Shown piece after piece: positions 53,392 through 62,072 of a stretch of DNA of 64,000 bases (the first letter of the stretch is position 1; the number at the start of each line of letters is the position of its first letter). The stretch is taken from positions 1,367,226 to 1,431,225 of the forward strand of contig NZ_CP081183.1 in NCBI RefSeq assembly GCF_019693215.1, in the 5' to 3' direction. The notes beneath the pieces are model-generated. The model was not told the DNA's origin. It did no database searches and saw only the letters and a list, made by a program, of their open reading frames with translations. The position numbers and the translations under genes are program-made. This DNA comes from Salinarchaeum sp. IM2453. GTDB taxonomy: Archaea > Halobacteriota > Halobacteria > Halobacteriales > Salinarchaeaceae.

Positions 53392-53760
53392 ATGTTCGGA
53401 GGCGGCGGTGGCGGACTAGATCCGCGCAAGATGGAACAAATGATGAAACAGATGGGAATCGATGTTGATTCTGTTGATGCAACAGAAGTAATTATTCGTG
53501 TTGATGAGGATACGGAACTTGTTTTCGACTCCCCACAAGTTACGAAGATGGACGCTCGAGGACAAAATACATACCAGGTTGTTGGTTCTCCCGAAGAACG
53601 AGACCGTACCGACACAGATACCCAAACCGAAACAGTCGACATTCCTGATGAAGATGTTGAAATGGTTGCTATGCGAGCCGATGTTGATGAGGAAACAGCT
53701 CGCGAGGCGCTTAAACAAAATGACGGCGACTTAGCTGCTGCCGTCGCTGAATTGGAGTAG
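53392..53760 (+). CDS. nac: Nascent polypeptide-associated complex protein (archaeal NAC)
   Basis: 122 aa from the ATG at 53392 ([20 protein letters not shown]). The long upstream in-frame extension is read through the end of the PUA gene and is not NAC-like. The NAC domain (about 20-80) and a C-terminal UBA ([20 protein letters not shown]) are complete. It binds emerging chains at the ribosome as a homodimer. Its stop lies one base before the GTG of trmI. Confidence 0.93.
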   Translation: MFGGGGGGLDPRKMEQMMKQMGIDVDSVDATEVIIRVDEDTELVFDSPQVTKMDARGQNTYQVVGSPEERDRTDTDTQTETVDIPDEDVEMVAMRADVDEETAREALKQNDGDLAAAVAELE

Positions 53761-53761
53761 T

Positions 53762-54484
53762 GTGACCGTATTACTCGTTCGTGAGAACCGTGAATACCTC
53801 CTTAATCCTGGGGATACCCTAGAAACGGATCTAGGAATCCTTGAACTTCCTGAGGATATCTCCCCGGGAGATACTGTTGAGACACATCTGGGTAAAGAAT
53901 TCATTGCTCAACAACTTCGGGGTCCTGATCTGTTTGAGCATTTCGAACGCACCGGTGCCCCAATGATCCCGCGAGATATTGGGCTTATCCTTGGAGAAAC
54001 TGGAGTATCTACAGGCGACAGAGTCCTTGATGCTGGTACTGGGACTGGGGTGCTTGCTGCATATTGCGCGCGTTCTGGCGCATACGTGACCACTTACGAA
54101 ATTGACCAAGAGTTTGCTGACGTTGCGCGCGAGAATATGGAGCTTGGTGGAGTCTCTGATCGCGTTGATGTTCGGACAGGTGATATTGTTGATGCAGTCT
54201 CTGCAATTACTGACCAGTATGATGTACTCACGCTTGATACTGCAGATGCCCCCGAGGTAATAAAGCATGCTCCAGACGTAGTTGCTGAAGGCGGAGCAAT
54301 TGCTGTTTATACACCATTTGTTGAAGATGCTAGAAATGTCGCTGAAACTGCTAATGATGTCGGGCTACGAAATATTGAAACTGTAGAAACAATCCAACGC
54401 GAGATGGACTTTGACGATCGAGGCTCTCGTCCTTCGACCCGAGGCGTTGGTCATACAGGATATATTACCTTCGCCCGCCACTAG
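53762..54484 (+). CDS. trmI: tRNA (adenine-N1)-methyltransferase TrmI
   Basis: 240 aa SAM-dependent enzyme with the DAGTGTGVLAAYCARSGA motif I (about residues 96-113) and the TYEIDQEFADVARENM post-motif segment. The N-terminal beta-barrel extension (LLVRENREYLLNPGD) is diagnostic for TrmI, which makes m1A57/58 in archaeal tRNA. It starts with the GTG at 53762, directly after the NAC stop. The RPSTRGVGHTGYITFAR tail is complete. Confidence 0.92.
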   Translation: MTVLLVRENREYLLNPGDTLETDLGILELPEDISPGDTVETHLGKEFIAQQLRGPDLFEHFERTGAPMIPRDIGLILGETGVSTGDRVLDAGTGTGVLAAYCARSGAYVTTYEIDQEFADVARENMELGGVSDRVDVRTGDIVDAVSAITDQYDVLTLDTADAPEVIKHAPDVVAEGGAIAVYTPFVEDARNVAETANDVGLRNIETVETIQREMDFDDRGSRPSTRGVGHTGYITFARH

Positions 54485-54515
54485 TTCTTTGTAACTACAA
54501 TCAACTGGTCTCCCT

Positions 54516-55070
54516 TTAGGCTGTGTACCTAATCAACTCCAGTAATTCGTCTCTATACTGCTTTGTATTTTCGTCGAGTCCAACTAGCTCCAAGTCTGTT
54601 GGATATGCTCCTCCCGCAATAATAAACCGTTCATCTTTCCAAACGCCCGTGTATCCTTCTGCTGGTACTAACACCGTGTCACTGTTGTATCTCCCTGTAT
54701 AAGGAATGAGAGTCGCTTTTGATCCGGTGTTAACACTCATTTTCTTGGACTTTCCTGTATCAATTTGCTCGAAGCCCTGTTGCTGAAATCGTTCAGCAAC
54801 GGACTTCTTCACTTCTGATACAATCTTTGACTTGATAATTCTCCCCGCACCTGGTGGAAGTCTTGGAAAAAAGCTCAATTTTGTCGCAAAGAACACACGT
54901 GAGAGATTATCACCTGACTGTCTTTTGATTTGACTTCGTAGTCTTTCATCTTCATACACAAGTGTATATCCATCAACGTGGGCAATTTCAAGGTCGAATA
55001 GTCGTTCCTTTCCTTCGTCCGTTTTCTGCCATCCTTCAAGTTGCTCTGAAGGTACCCTCGGCTTATCCAT
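54516..55070 (-). CDS. Uncharacterised protein next to TFS
   Basis: 184 aa, not recognised. Mixed alpha/beta with a central SEVKKSVAERFQQQGFEQID stretch and a C-terminal VLVPAEGYTGVWKDERFI segment. No membrane helix, zinc site or catalytic motif is clear. It is convergent with trmI and lies 43 bases from TFS on the same strand. Confidence 0.7.
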   Translation of the reverse strand: MDKPRVPSEQLEGWQKTDEGKERLFDLEIAHVDGYTLVYEDERLRSQIKRQSGDNLSRVFFATKLSFFPRLPPGAGRIIKSKIVSEVKKSVAERFQQQGFEQIDTGKSKKMSVNTGSKATLIPYTGRYNSDTVLVPAEGYTGVWKDERFIIAGGAYPTDLELVGLDENTKQYRDELLELIRYTA

Positions 55071-55113
55071 TTGTTATCCAATAACACGTCTGGACGATAT
55101 TGAAACTAGCCTG

Positions 55114-55425
55114 TTAGTGGTCGTCTTCCCGCCACTTGTGCTCGCACTCTGTACAGACGAAAAATCGGGTCTCAGATTCGTCAGCCGCACGAATCTGTTG
55201 CATATACCAGTGTGCTCGGTTATTCCCACACTCTGGACACTCAGTCTCTGTCGTAGGCAATCCACTATCTGTCTCTCCGGTCTCGATCACTTCACTCACT
55301 TCTTGATCATCTGTTATAACGTAATCAGCGTCAGGATCTTTTGGCTGCTTGTTGCCACAGCTACTACAGATCCACAACTCGTCTTCGGCTTTCATCATTG
55401 ATCCACATTCGTCGCAGAATTCCAT
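55114..55425 (-). CDS. tfs: Transcription factor S (TFS, transcript cleavage factor)
   Basis: 103 aa. The N-terminal zinc ribbon (CDECGSMMKAEDELWICSSCG) and the C-terminal TFIIS-type ribbon (CPECGNNRAHWY ... CTECEHKW) are intact, with the catalytic acidic pair in QIRAADESETRFF. It rescues backtracked RNA polymerase by stimulating transcript cleavage. Length is normal. Confidence 0.96.
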   Translation of the reverse strand: MEFCDECGSMMKAEDELWICSSCGNKQPKDPDADYVITDDQEVSEVIETGETDSGLPTTETECPECGNNRAHWYMQQIRAADESETRFFVCTECEHKWREDDH

Positions 55426-55476
55426 ACTTACACGTAGAACTTATCGAATTTTAATTTGCTTATTTCGAAATAACTA

Positions 55477-56562
55477 CTATTCATCGTTCGAATGATGCTC
55501 ACGACTACGCTGTCGCCGCTGCTCCAATATTTCCTGGAACCTTATCCCTGGTCCTCCCGATATTGGCCAACCTTGTGTCCTCCACTGTGGAGGTTCCGGC
55601 TCAAATTCCTTACAGCTTTGTTTGCATTTCCGTGACCGCTGACAAGGTCCATAGTACTTACAATCTGGTAACATCCCGCCGGAGTATTCTTGTAACTCAA
55701 AATGTTTGCAGTCAGGTTGCATTATATCAATATATGACCGCCATCCTCGGGCATATACTCTTTCTGCAATTTCGGCTCTCTGTTGCTCTTTCCATTCGAA
55801 AGAAGCATACGAGAACTCACATGTGGGTTTATTTTGGTCGTCTGACAGATGCTTGATCCGCGTTCCTACTTGATCTACGGCTAATTGACGAGGGTACCAG
55901 TGTACTTCAGCTGTCATTTGTGATGGATTAAATGTCATTGCACCTGCTTCAACAGGGAGGTCTGCAAACAGTACTGGTTCAGTCTCATCCTCAGTTACTC
56001 GTGTTGCTACCCATGCTTCATCAGCTAGTCCTAATGCGATATCGTGTTTCAATTGGGCTGTTAGATTCTTAGCAGCACTTGCATCTAAATCCGGTTTATT
56101 TTCAATTGCAACAATCCGGTCGATCCACGACGGATACTCCCACTTTCTCCGAATCTCTATTTTGTTGCTTTGCTTTCGTGTCTCTATAGTACCCCAGTTT
56201 GCTAGCCGATGAATCTCTTCACGAATATATCGCCACGGATACTCTGGCTCCGGAAGTGCTTCTCGATACCATGCCCATGTTTGAGGTGCATTCTTTAGTA
56301 TATGCAGCTGTTGTTGGTCAAACTCTTGTGATCCAAACTTGTTTCGTTGCTGTAACTGTTCGCTGGTTGTCTTGACAAGCACAGTGTCCCAGCGGCGTCT
56401 CTTTGTTCCAATCTGTCTTCCAACGAGAAATTTCTCAGAACCGTCACGGCTTGGTGGCCAGTTTTGTTCTGCCCAAAGACAAATAGCAAGTTCAAACGAG
56501 AACTCCTGGTTCCAATCAATACGGCTACTTCTCCGCTCTTTTGTTGGGTTGTCTCTCATCAC
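55477..56562 (-). CDS. DUF5787 family protein
   Basis: 361 aa. The N-terminal EFSFELAICLWAEQNWPP and the R/K-rich segments are what I recall for DUF5787. A PD-(D/E)XK-like stretch (YPSWIDRIVAIENKPDLD, then the segment with Gln/Lys) is visible about residues 165-185, suggestive of a restriction-type nuclease fold, by eye only. A C-terminal Cys cluster (CKYYGPC-x-R-x-x-K-C-x-x-x-C) may bind metal. It overlaps the Nudix gene by four bases. Confidence 0.75.
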   Translation of the reverse strand: MMRDNPTKERRSSRIDWNQEFSFELAICLWAEQNWPPSRDGSEKFLVGRQIGTKRRRWDTVLVKTTSEQLQQRNKFGSQEFDQQQLHILKNAPQTWAWYREALPEPEYPWRYIREEIHRLANWGTIETRKQSNKIEIRRKWEYPSWIDRIVAIENKPDLDASAAKNLTAQLKHDIALGLADEAWVATRVTEDETEPVLFADLPVEAGAMTFNPSQMTAEVHWYPRQLAVDQVGTRIKHLSDDQNKPTCEFSYASFEWKEQQRAEIAERVYARGWRSYIDIMQPDCKHFELQEYSGGMLPDCKYYGPCQRSRKCKQSCKEFEPEPPQWRTQGWPISGGPGIRFQEILEQRRQRSREHHSNDE

Positions 56563-56984
56563 CGATGTTCTTTGTCAATAAACCGATGGGCCTTCTTGAA
56601 AATCTCCTTGGGACCATCTTGTGTAATCGTGTTTACTGCTTGTTCGTAATCTCTCCACTGGTGATCTCGATGTTCTTTCGATAACTCCGCGGACGCCTCA
56701 AACGACTCAGCAATAAACAGATGTACCGTTTTGTGAATTGTCTTTCCACCTGCTTGAAACACATAGCTGTAGTCCTCTCTAAATCCATCCAAGAGCCGGA
56801 ACTGTTCAATCCCAGTCTCTTCTTTTACTTCTCTGATAGCGGTTTGCTGTAGTTCCTCATCATTTTCAACGCCTCCTTTGGGAAATTCCCAGTCACCCGG
56901 CCGACTTTTCAAAAGTAAATACTCACGTTGTCCCCGGGTATCTCGAAAAAGAATTGCCCCAGCACTCGTTGCATCAACTGCCAT
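56559..56984 (-). CDS. Nudix hydrolase (diadenosine tetraphosphatase type)
   Basis: 141 aa. The Nudix box is complete (GGVENDEELQQTAIREVKEETGI, positions about 37-59: G-x5-E-x7-REVKEETG). The SAGAILFRDTRGQREYLLL start and the WEFPKGG preceding the box fit the Ap4A hydrolase/MutT-like group. It cleaves a nucleoside diphosphate linked to another moiety. It is translationally coupled to DUF5787. Confidence 0.92.
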   Translation of the reverse strand: MAVDATSAGAILFRDTRGQREYLLLKSRPGDWEFPKGGVENDEELQQTAIREVKEETGIEQFRLLDGFREDYSYVFQAGGKTIHKTVHLFIAESFEASAELSKEHRDHQWRDYEQAVNTITQDGPKEIFKKAHRFIDKEHR

Positions 56985-57290
56985 TTATCATATATAATAT
57001 ACCGACGGACAAGAGGATACCGGACTATGTGCTGTAGTTCGTATTGAACAGACAGCCTGTAGCGGCGTCGCTTTTGCTGTCGTCATTCAACACTACTGTC
57101 TTCTGCTAAATCTCTGGAAATACACCCTATATTTGACACTATCGGGGGCAGTCTGGGGTCTTATCGTCCTTAGCCGAATCCAATCTTATGCCGCTGTCCA
57201 TATATACAATGAGTGATTTAATATAGCGATATATGATTTACACGATGGCTATGGCGTCGTCTTTTTGCTGTTCTAACCCCAATCTACTGT
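56985..57290. other. Intergenic region, promoters only
   Basis: 306 bases between two divergent genes. It holds the Nudix-gene promoter area (ATATATAATATACC at about 56990-57003) and A+T-rich boxes (TATATATACAATG and TTTAATATAGCG at about 57200-57225) in front of rio2. No gene, repeat or hairpin of note is seen. Confidence 0.45.
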
Positions 57291-58214
57291 ATGGTTCAGA
57301 ACGTCGCCGGGATTATTGCTGAGCTTGAGTCTGAAGATATCTATCTTCTTTCTGGGCTGGAACAGGGGATGCGCTTCTCGGAGTGGGTGCAAAAAAGTAA
57401 ACTACCAGAGTTTGCCGGCCTTACTCCCGAAGAAGTGGACTACCGAATTGACCGGTGCTTAGACCGAGAACTGATAGAAAGAAAGACCATTCAATACGAG
57501 GGGTACCGACTCAAGTTTGAGGGCTATGACGCTTTAGCACTTCACACATTTGCAGAACGCGAAACAATCGACGGTGTCGGAACTTCTCTTGGTGTGGGGA
57601 AAGAAAGCGATGTCTACGAAGCCAGATCATACCGACCACTTGCACTGAAGTATCATCGTGAAGGGATAACGGAATTTCGGGAGGTCAATCGGGAGCGAAA
57701 TTATACTGCTGATCATGAGCATGTCTCATGGATGTATACCGCTCGCAAAGCGGCAGAACAAGAGTATGCTGCCCTTCAAGATCTCTACCCAGAGGTATCT
57801 GTCCCACGGCCAATAGACCATAATCGACACGCCATTGTCATGGAGAAAATGACTGGTGTAGAACTCTCTCAGACACAACTAGATGATGATCAAGTGCTTC
57901 CTGTACTGAGTCTCATTATTGAAGAGCTGGCTGCAGCCTATCAACAAAACCGTGTACATGCTGATATTAGCGAGTACAATATCTTTATCTCTGAGGACGG
58001 GATTACTATCTTTGACTGGCCACAGTCAGTTAGTGCTGACCACGCAAATGCTCCTGAACTACTGGAAAGGGATCTTGAGAACATCATCGGATACTTCAGC
58101 CGTAAATACCCAAACAATGTCGAAAATATTGATGTCAAAGAAGTAAAGCAGGCAGTTATCGATGACGAGTTTACTACTGTTGAGGCGTGTCAAAGTGGAT
58201 GTCAATCTGTATAG
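57291..58214 (+). CDS. rio2: Serine/threonine protein kinase Rio2
   Basis: 307 aa. An N-terminal winged-helix domain (about residues 1-85) is followed by the atypical RIO kinase domain: the glycine loop GTSLGVGKESDVYEA, the ATP Lys in PLALKYH, the catalytic loop HADISEYNIFI and the metal-binding IFDWPQSV. Rio2 acts in late 30S/40S ribosome maturation. The domain order and length are normal. Confidence 0.95.
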   Translation: MVQNVAGIIAELESEDIYLLSGLEQGMRFSEWVQKSKLPEFAGLTPEEVDYRIDRCLDRELIERKTIQYEGYRLKFEGYDALALHTFAERETIDGVGTSLGVGKESDVYEARSYRPLALKYHREGITEFREVNRERNYTADHEHVSWMYTARKAAEQEYAALQDLYPEVSVPRPIDHNRHAIVMEKMTGVELSQTQLDDDQVLPVLSLIIEELAAAYQQNRVHADISEYNIFISEDGITIFDWPQSVSADHANAPELLERDLENIIGYFSRKYPNNVENIDVKEVKQAVIDDEFTTVEACQSGCQSV

Positions 58215-58744
58215 TTCCTTAGAGTCCGAGATCGCTCTTCCTGCTAACGGATAGCTTAAGACTATTTGATGCTTACAGAGCCGAACGTCCATCTAATGCC
58301 TCACTCTGGTTTGGATTATTGGAGTCTAGCAACACTAAGTGCTAGTCACTAACTCAAATTGTTTAATTATATAACTTCTTCAGGATCCACATAAAGTCTG
58401 TATAGAGCCTTTCGCTAGGGACCACTCACACAGACCAGCTGACACAATTCTGGCTATTTTGAGAACTGACAGTTAGTTTTAGAATCCACGCTCTTCTATT
58501 TGTCTGAGCACAGTTCCAGCAAGTCCGGTGTATCCGGAACTCACATATGTAATAAATCTTATTTCGCTATATAGAACTATGACAGATGACAATAGAGTAT
58601 CCCTGTATCGAAGTGCTTAAGCGAATCTCATGGGTAAATTATAGTATCTCGCTGGAAGACGGGCACCAGCGGGCACCTGTCTCTGACAGGTCGGGATGTG
58701 ACTTCACACGGAGTTGAACCACTTGACGCCCGTGGTGATAAACT
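58215..58744. other. Intergenic region with hairpins and rpl15e leader
   Basis: No gene is supported. Sites seen are: a hairpin CTAGCA/TGCTAG with an 8-base loop near 58330; another with AGTTCC/GGAACT around inner CCGG repeats at about 58510-58540; an A+T box TTATAGTA near 58639 before the eL15 gene; and the structured leader listed separately. Confidence 0.45.
58659..58744 (+). promoter_or_regulatory. Structured leader of the eL15 gene
   Basis: Within 85 bases upstream of the ATG there is a potential closing stem (ACGGGC 58659-58664 with GCCCGT 58728-58733). Inside it lie a perfect 7-base hairpin with a 3-base loop (ACCTGTC 58675-58681 and GACAGGT 58685-58691) and a second 5-base hairpin (TGTGA/TCACA, 58697-58708). 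Ribosomal-protein leaders often bind the encoded protein for feedback. The transcription start is unknown; a TTATAG box at 58639 would place it near 58665, which could remove the closing stem. Confidence 0.45.
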
Positions 58745-59314
58745 ATGGCGCGAAGCTTCTACTCACATATCAAGGACGCATGGCAAGATCCAGACGATGG
58801 AAAGCTTGCCGAGCTGCAGTGGCAACGAAAACAAACATGGCGTGATGAACCAGCAATCAAGCGAATTGATCGCCCAACACGACTTGACAAAGCTCGTGAA
58901 CTGGGTTATAAAGCAAAGCAAGGCGTGATTGTCGTTCGAGCAAGTGTCCGGAAGGGTACTGCTCGAAAGAGTCGATTCCGTGCCGGTCGCCGATCCAAAC
59001 GCCAGGGAGTTAATCGGATCACTCGTCGAAAAAATATTCAGCGGATAGCAGAAGAGCGATCTACTCGAAAGTTCCCAAATCTACGAGTCCTCAATAGCTA
59101 CCCAGTCGGAGAAGACGGTTCGCAGAAATGGTTTGAGATCATTCTTGTAGATCCAAACCATCCAGCAATCGAGAATGATGATGATCTCAGTTGGATCTGT
59201 GATGACTCCCAGCAGGGTCGGGCTTTCCGAGGTAAGACAAATGCTGGCCGGTCAAACCGCGGACTTCGTACCCGGGGTAAAGGTGCTGAAAACGTTCGAC
59301 CGAGCCGTAACTAG
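58745..59314 (+). CDS. rpl15e: 50S ribosomal protein eL15
   Basis: 189 aa, very basic. RSFYSHIKDAWQDPDDGKLA at the start, the central LGYKAKQGVIVVRASVRKGT and the ending RGLRTRGKGAENVRPS are characteristic of archaeal eL15. It stands outside the main ribosomal block as a single gene with its own structured leader. Confidence 0.96.
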   Translation: MARSFYSHIKDAWQDPDDGKLAELQWQRKQTWRDEPAIKRIDRPTRLDKARELGYKAKQGVIVVRASVRKGTARKSRFRAGRRSKRQGVNRITRRKNIQRIAEERSTRKFPNLRVLNSYPVGEDGSQKWFEIILVDPNHPAIENDDDLSWICDDSQQGRAFRGKTNAGRSNRGLRTRGKGAENVRPSRN

Positions 59315-59376
59315 TTAGTCGTTTCGCAACCTCGCTTTTCATTACCGATTTGTACTATCAGCAAATAGTATTCCTT

Positions 59377-60717
59377 ATGCGAAATTCTCTTCCACAGTCC
59401 CAACCAGTCACTCTAACCATCGCAGGCAGTGACTCAGGAGGTGGGGCTGGCATTCAGGCCGATTTACAGGCAATTGCAGCAACCGGGGCATTTGGAACCA
59501 GTGCTATTACTGCTGTAACTGCACAAAATACACAGGGCGTTGAAGACACGCACGTTCTGCCTCCTGAACAGGTGCAGGCGCAAATCACCGCTGTACTTGA
59601 TGATTTTGATGTTGATGCAATCAAAACAGGAATGCTTGCGACTGCGGAAGTCATTGATGCCGTGGCTGATGTTGTCGCTGACTATGATATTCCAATGGTT
59701 GTTGATCCTGTTATGATCGCAGCAACTGGTGATCGACTGCTATCTGAAGATGCAGAAGATTCCTATTATACACTCTTTGAACATGCTGATATAATTACTC
59801 CTAATGCCGATGAAGCAGAAACGCTCGCTAAAACCCATATCAATGACAACGATTCAGCTATTGAGGCGGGACGTGAGCTTTTAGAGTCTGGAACTGGTGC
59901 CGTCTTGCTCAAAGGTGGACACATTGCTACTGATCCTGTTGAAGACATCCTGATCACTGATACCGATGTAACGGTCTTCACTCATCCTCGGGTTAATACA
60001 TCTGCTTCGCATGGATCCGGATGCGCTCTTGCTGCTTCCATTGCTGGACGGCTCTCCCACGGACAAGACATACATAGTGCTGTAGATGAAGCAACTAGTT
60101 TTCTTGGCCGAGCTATTCGATATCACTATGACATTGGAGAAGGGTCTGGCGCAGTTAATCATTTAGTTGATCTCCGAAATCGTGCTACCAAGACCAAGAC
60201 ACAGTCTACAGTTAGTTCTCTGGTCAACGAAATTGCTGAAATATCTCCTCGAAAACTCATCCCTGAAGTCGGAATGACTGTCGTTGGGGCAACTCCATAT
60301 GCTGAGTCTGTCGAAGATATCGCAGGTGTTGATGGTCGTATCAATCGCACAGTCAGCGGAATTTCTACCGATAGTGGTGTTCGATTTGGTGCTTCATCTC
60401 ATGCTTCACGGTTTCTCCTTTCTGCCAGGGAGTACAATCCTAACCTCCGCTTTGCACTAAATGCCCGCTATGGCTCCGATGTTATGACCGCTCTCACTGA
60501 TACTAGCTGGTCAATTGCCGAAGCCTCTCCTGTTGAGACAGACGATCATCAACAGCGGATACAACATCTGGTTGATGAAACATTTGATGACTCGACCTCT
60601 CCTAATGTCGTTGTTGACCGTGGGGGAATGTATTCCGAGCCACTTTGCTGGTTATTGACAGAGAATCCACAACCTCTCAAAGCAAACTTAGAAACTCTTC
60701 TGGCGCTGCTCAACTGA
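59377..60717 (+). CDS. thiDN: Bifunctional hydroxymethylpyrimidine (phosphate) kinase / thiamine-phosphate synthase, ThiD-ThiN
   Basis: 446 aa. Residues 1 to about 265 are a ribokinase-fold ThiD with the AGSDSGGGAGIQADLQA loop and the SASHGSGCALAAS anion-hole segment. Residues about 275-446 are the archaeal ThiN domain (VGMTVVGATPYAESVEDIAG, FALNARYG), which replaces ThiE. It makes HMP-PP and joins it to thiazole phosphate. The ATG at 59377 is chosen over an in-frame ATG 27 bases upstream because the family begins close to LTIAGSDSGG. Confidence 0.94.
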   Translation: MRNSLPQSQPVTLTIAGSDSGGGAGIQADLQAIAATGAFGTSAITAVTAQNTQGVEDTHVLPPEQVQAQITAVLDDFDVDAIKTGMLATAEVIDAVADVVADYDIPMVVDPVMIAATGDRLLSEDAEDSYYTLFEHADIITPNADEAETLAKTHINDNDSAIEAGRELLESGTGAVLLKGGHIATDPVEDILITDTDVTVFTHPRVNTSASHGSGCALAASIAGRLSHGQDIHSAVDEATSFLGRAIRYHYDIGEGSGAVNHLVDLRNRATKTKTQSTVSSLVNEIAEISPRKLIPEVGMTVVGATPYAESVEDIAGVDGRINRTVSGISTDSGVRFGASSHASRFLLSAREYNPNLRFALNARYGSDVMTALTDTSWSIAEASPVETDDHQQRIQHLVDETFDDSTSPNVVVDRGGMYSEPLCWLLTENPQPLKANLETLLALLN

Positions 60718-60749
60718 TATCTTGCCTGCTGTTACGTATCAACTGTCAA

Positions 60750-60832
60750 GACGCCTGTAGGGTTTAACTCTTACAGGCTACGTTTCCGTCCTCAAAGAGC
60801 GACCAACGGGAGCGAGTAGGGCGGGGTGAGTT
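60750..60832 (+). mobile_element. Relic right end/omega-RNA-like hairpins of an IS1341-type element
   Basis: Two hairpins in tandem: a perfect 7-base stem GCCTGTA/TACAGGC (60753-60778, 12-base loop), then CCGTCCT (60786-60792) with AGGGCGG (60818-60824), which pair with one wobble and enclose CAAAGAGCGACCAACGGGAGCG. The layout resembles the right ends at 19954-19993 and 63361-63396. No tnpB precedes it, only the thiDN stop at 60717, so it is a solo end. Confidence 0.55.
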
Positions 60833-61267
60833 TACCTGACTTTGGCAAAATTGGGAAATGCCCTTTTTTATTTTACAAAATCAGATTAATATCTTATATC
60901 TGCTCTTTGGTGTCTGGTTCATGTTGACAGGTTATTTAGAATTGTCGTGGTGTGGTCGTCGGGGATAAGAGCGACCGTCCGGCCGAGACTGCGAAAAAGA
61001 GATCAGCTGGATCGACAACCACTTGAAATACAACTTCGGGGAACTTCGAATTAAGCCGGGTTCGAAGTAGGAGGGAAACCAGGAGTGTGACACAGATCAT
61101 AAGAACATCAGAAAGATGGTAGCACGGCCTAAATGTGCCTTGGCTGCTTCGGTACCCACCCTGGTATCCACGGAGTTGAGTTTACAGAAAATTGAGCGAA
61201 TGCCACGGAGCTTGCCTCCAAGATAGCTGAGGTGTCCGCCTGAATAACAACAGCCAAATTACTAAGG
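60833..61267. other. Non-coding stretch with diverged repeat copy B
   Basis: No supported gene. The first ~200 bases hold A+T-rich sequence and a GC-rich patch. 61048-61195 is the partner of the repeat at 27326-27475. The translated frames contain stops throughout. Confidence 0.45.
61048..61195. repeat. Diverged ~150-base repeat, copy B
   Basis: Aligns with 27326-27475 over most of its length. Differences are mostly transitions, with one or two single-base gaps. One frame of this copy reads ECDTDHKNIRKMVARPKC and continues for some 20 more codons, so the ancestor may have been coding. The family of origin was not identified. Confidence 0.5.
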
Positions 61268-61846
61268 TTAGTATTCACCAAGCCGTGTTTGACCCTCACC
61301 ACTGCTAACGAGTTCTGAGGCCTTCTTTATTGTTTGATTAAATGTTTCTTGCTGACTTGGATCGTACAATGTTGCTGCTGGATGAATATTAATCAATATC
61401 CGATACATCTCTCCGTTTAACCTCGTATCGCGTACTGTCCCAGCAGCTGAGGTAACAGAAATAGACCGATCTAATAGTTGCTCCGTTGGAACTTTTCCTA
61501 ATGTCATGATAACATCTGGACTAACTACTTCGATTTCTGTAAGAAGATGGTGAAAGCAATTTTCAAGCTCAGATGTCTTCGGATTTCGGTTTCCTTCTGG
61601 CCGACAGCGAACACAGTTTGTGATGCGGATATCTTCCCGTTCGATTCCGTGTTGATTCAGACTTTGTGTTAGCACATCTCCACTTCTTCCGACAAACGGT
61701 TCGCCGTGTTTGTCCTCTTTTTCTCCCGGTGCTTCTCCAACTAATAGTAATTCTGCGTTTGGATCACCGGTTCCATTAACAATCTGGCTTCGCGATGCGA
61801 CCAGATCTGAGCAGCGTCGACAGTCTGTAACGACATGGTCATCCAT
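61268..61846 (-). CDS. Family 4/5-type uracil-DNA glycosylase
   Basis: 192 aa iron-sulfur UDG that removes uracil from DNA. The active-site GEAPGEKEDKHGEPFVGRSG motif (residues 37-56) is intact, and NIHPAATLYDP near the C-terminus is the second conserved segment. Cluster ligands are likely Cys9, Cys12, Cys78 and Cys97, whose spacing fits the family. Length is typical. It is divergent from the tnpB element. Confidence 0.93.
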   Translation of the reverse strand: MDDHVVTDCRRCSDLVASRSQIVNGTGDPNAELLLVGEAPGEKEDKHGEPFVGRSGDVLTQSLNQHGIEREDIRITNCVRCRPEGNRNPKTSELENCFHHLLTEIEVVSPDVIMTLGKVPTEQLLDRSISVTSAAGTVRDTRLNGEMYRILINIHPAATLYDPSQQETFNQTIKKASELVSSGEGQTRLGEY

Positions 61847-61949
61847 ATAGGGTAATATTGCTCTGCTTCATAAATACCTCTTTGTCATCGGTGTCGAATG
61901 TGCTTCTGGCTTGTCTGTCAGATGCTATCTTGATACAGCGAGAGAATCT

Positions 61950-61975
61950 CGGCGTTCACGCCGGGCGTGAATCGC
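61950..61975 (+). mobile_element. Left-end palindrome of the tnpB element
   Basis: TTCACGCC (61955-61962), one G, then GGCGTGAA (61964-61971) is a perfect 8-base inverted repeat. It is preceded by a GGCG that overlaps it. Such subterminal hairpins mark left ends of IS200/IS605-type elements. It lies about 100 bases before the tnpB start. The exact left boundary and the target-adjacent motif are not certain. Confidence 0.6.
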
Positions 61976-62072
61976 GTACACTCCGGGTAGACACCGGCAC
62001 TGTTCCTGCTGACCGGATATTCAATAGTGAGCCGAAACCGTTTAATCATTATACTGTCATAGGCTATGTATA

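Noticed and set aside
58480-58616. Short minus-strand frame reading ITYVSSGYTGLAGTVLRQIEERGF near the rpl15e leader
   Set aside because: No Met start fits, it is under 45 codons and no neighbour supports it. The repeated GGA/TCC motifs that make it open also make hairpins. Left as unproven.
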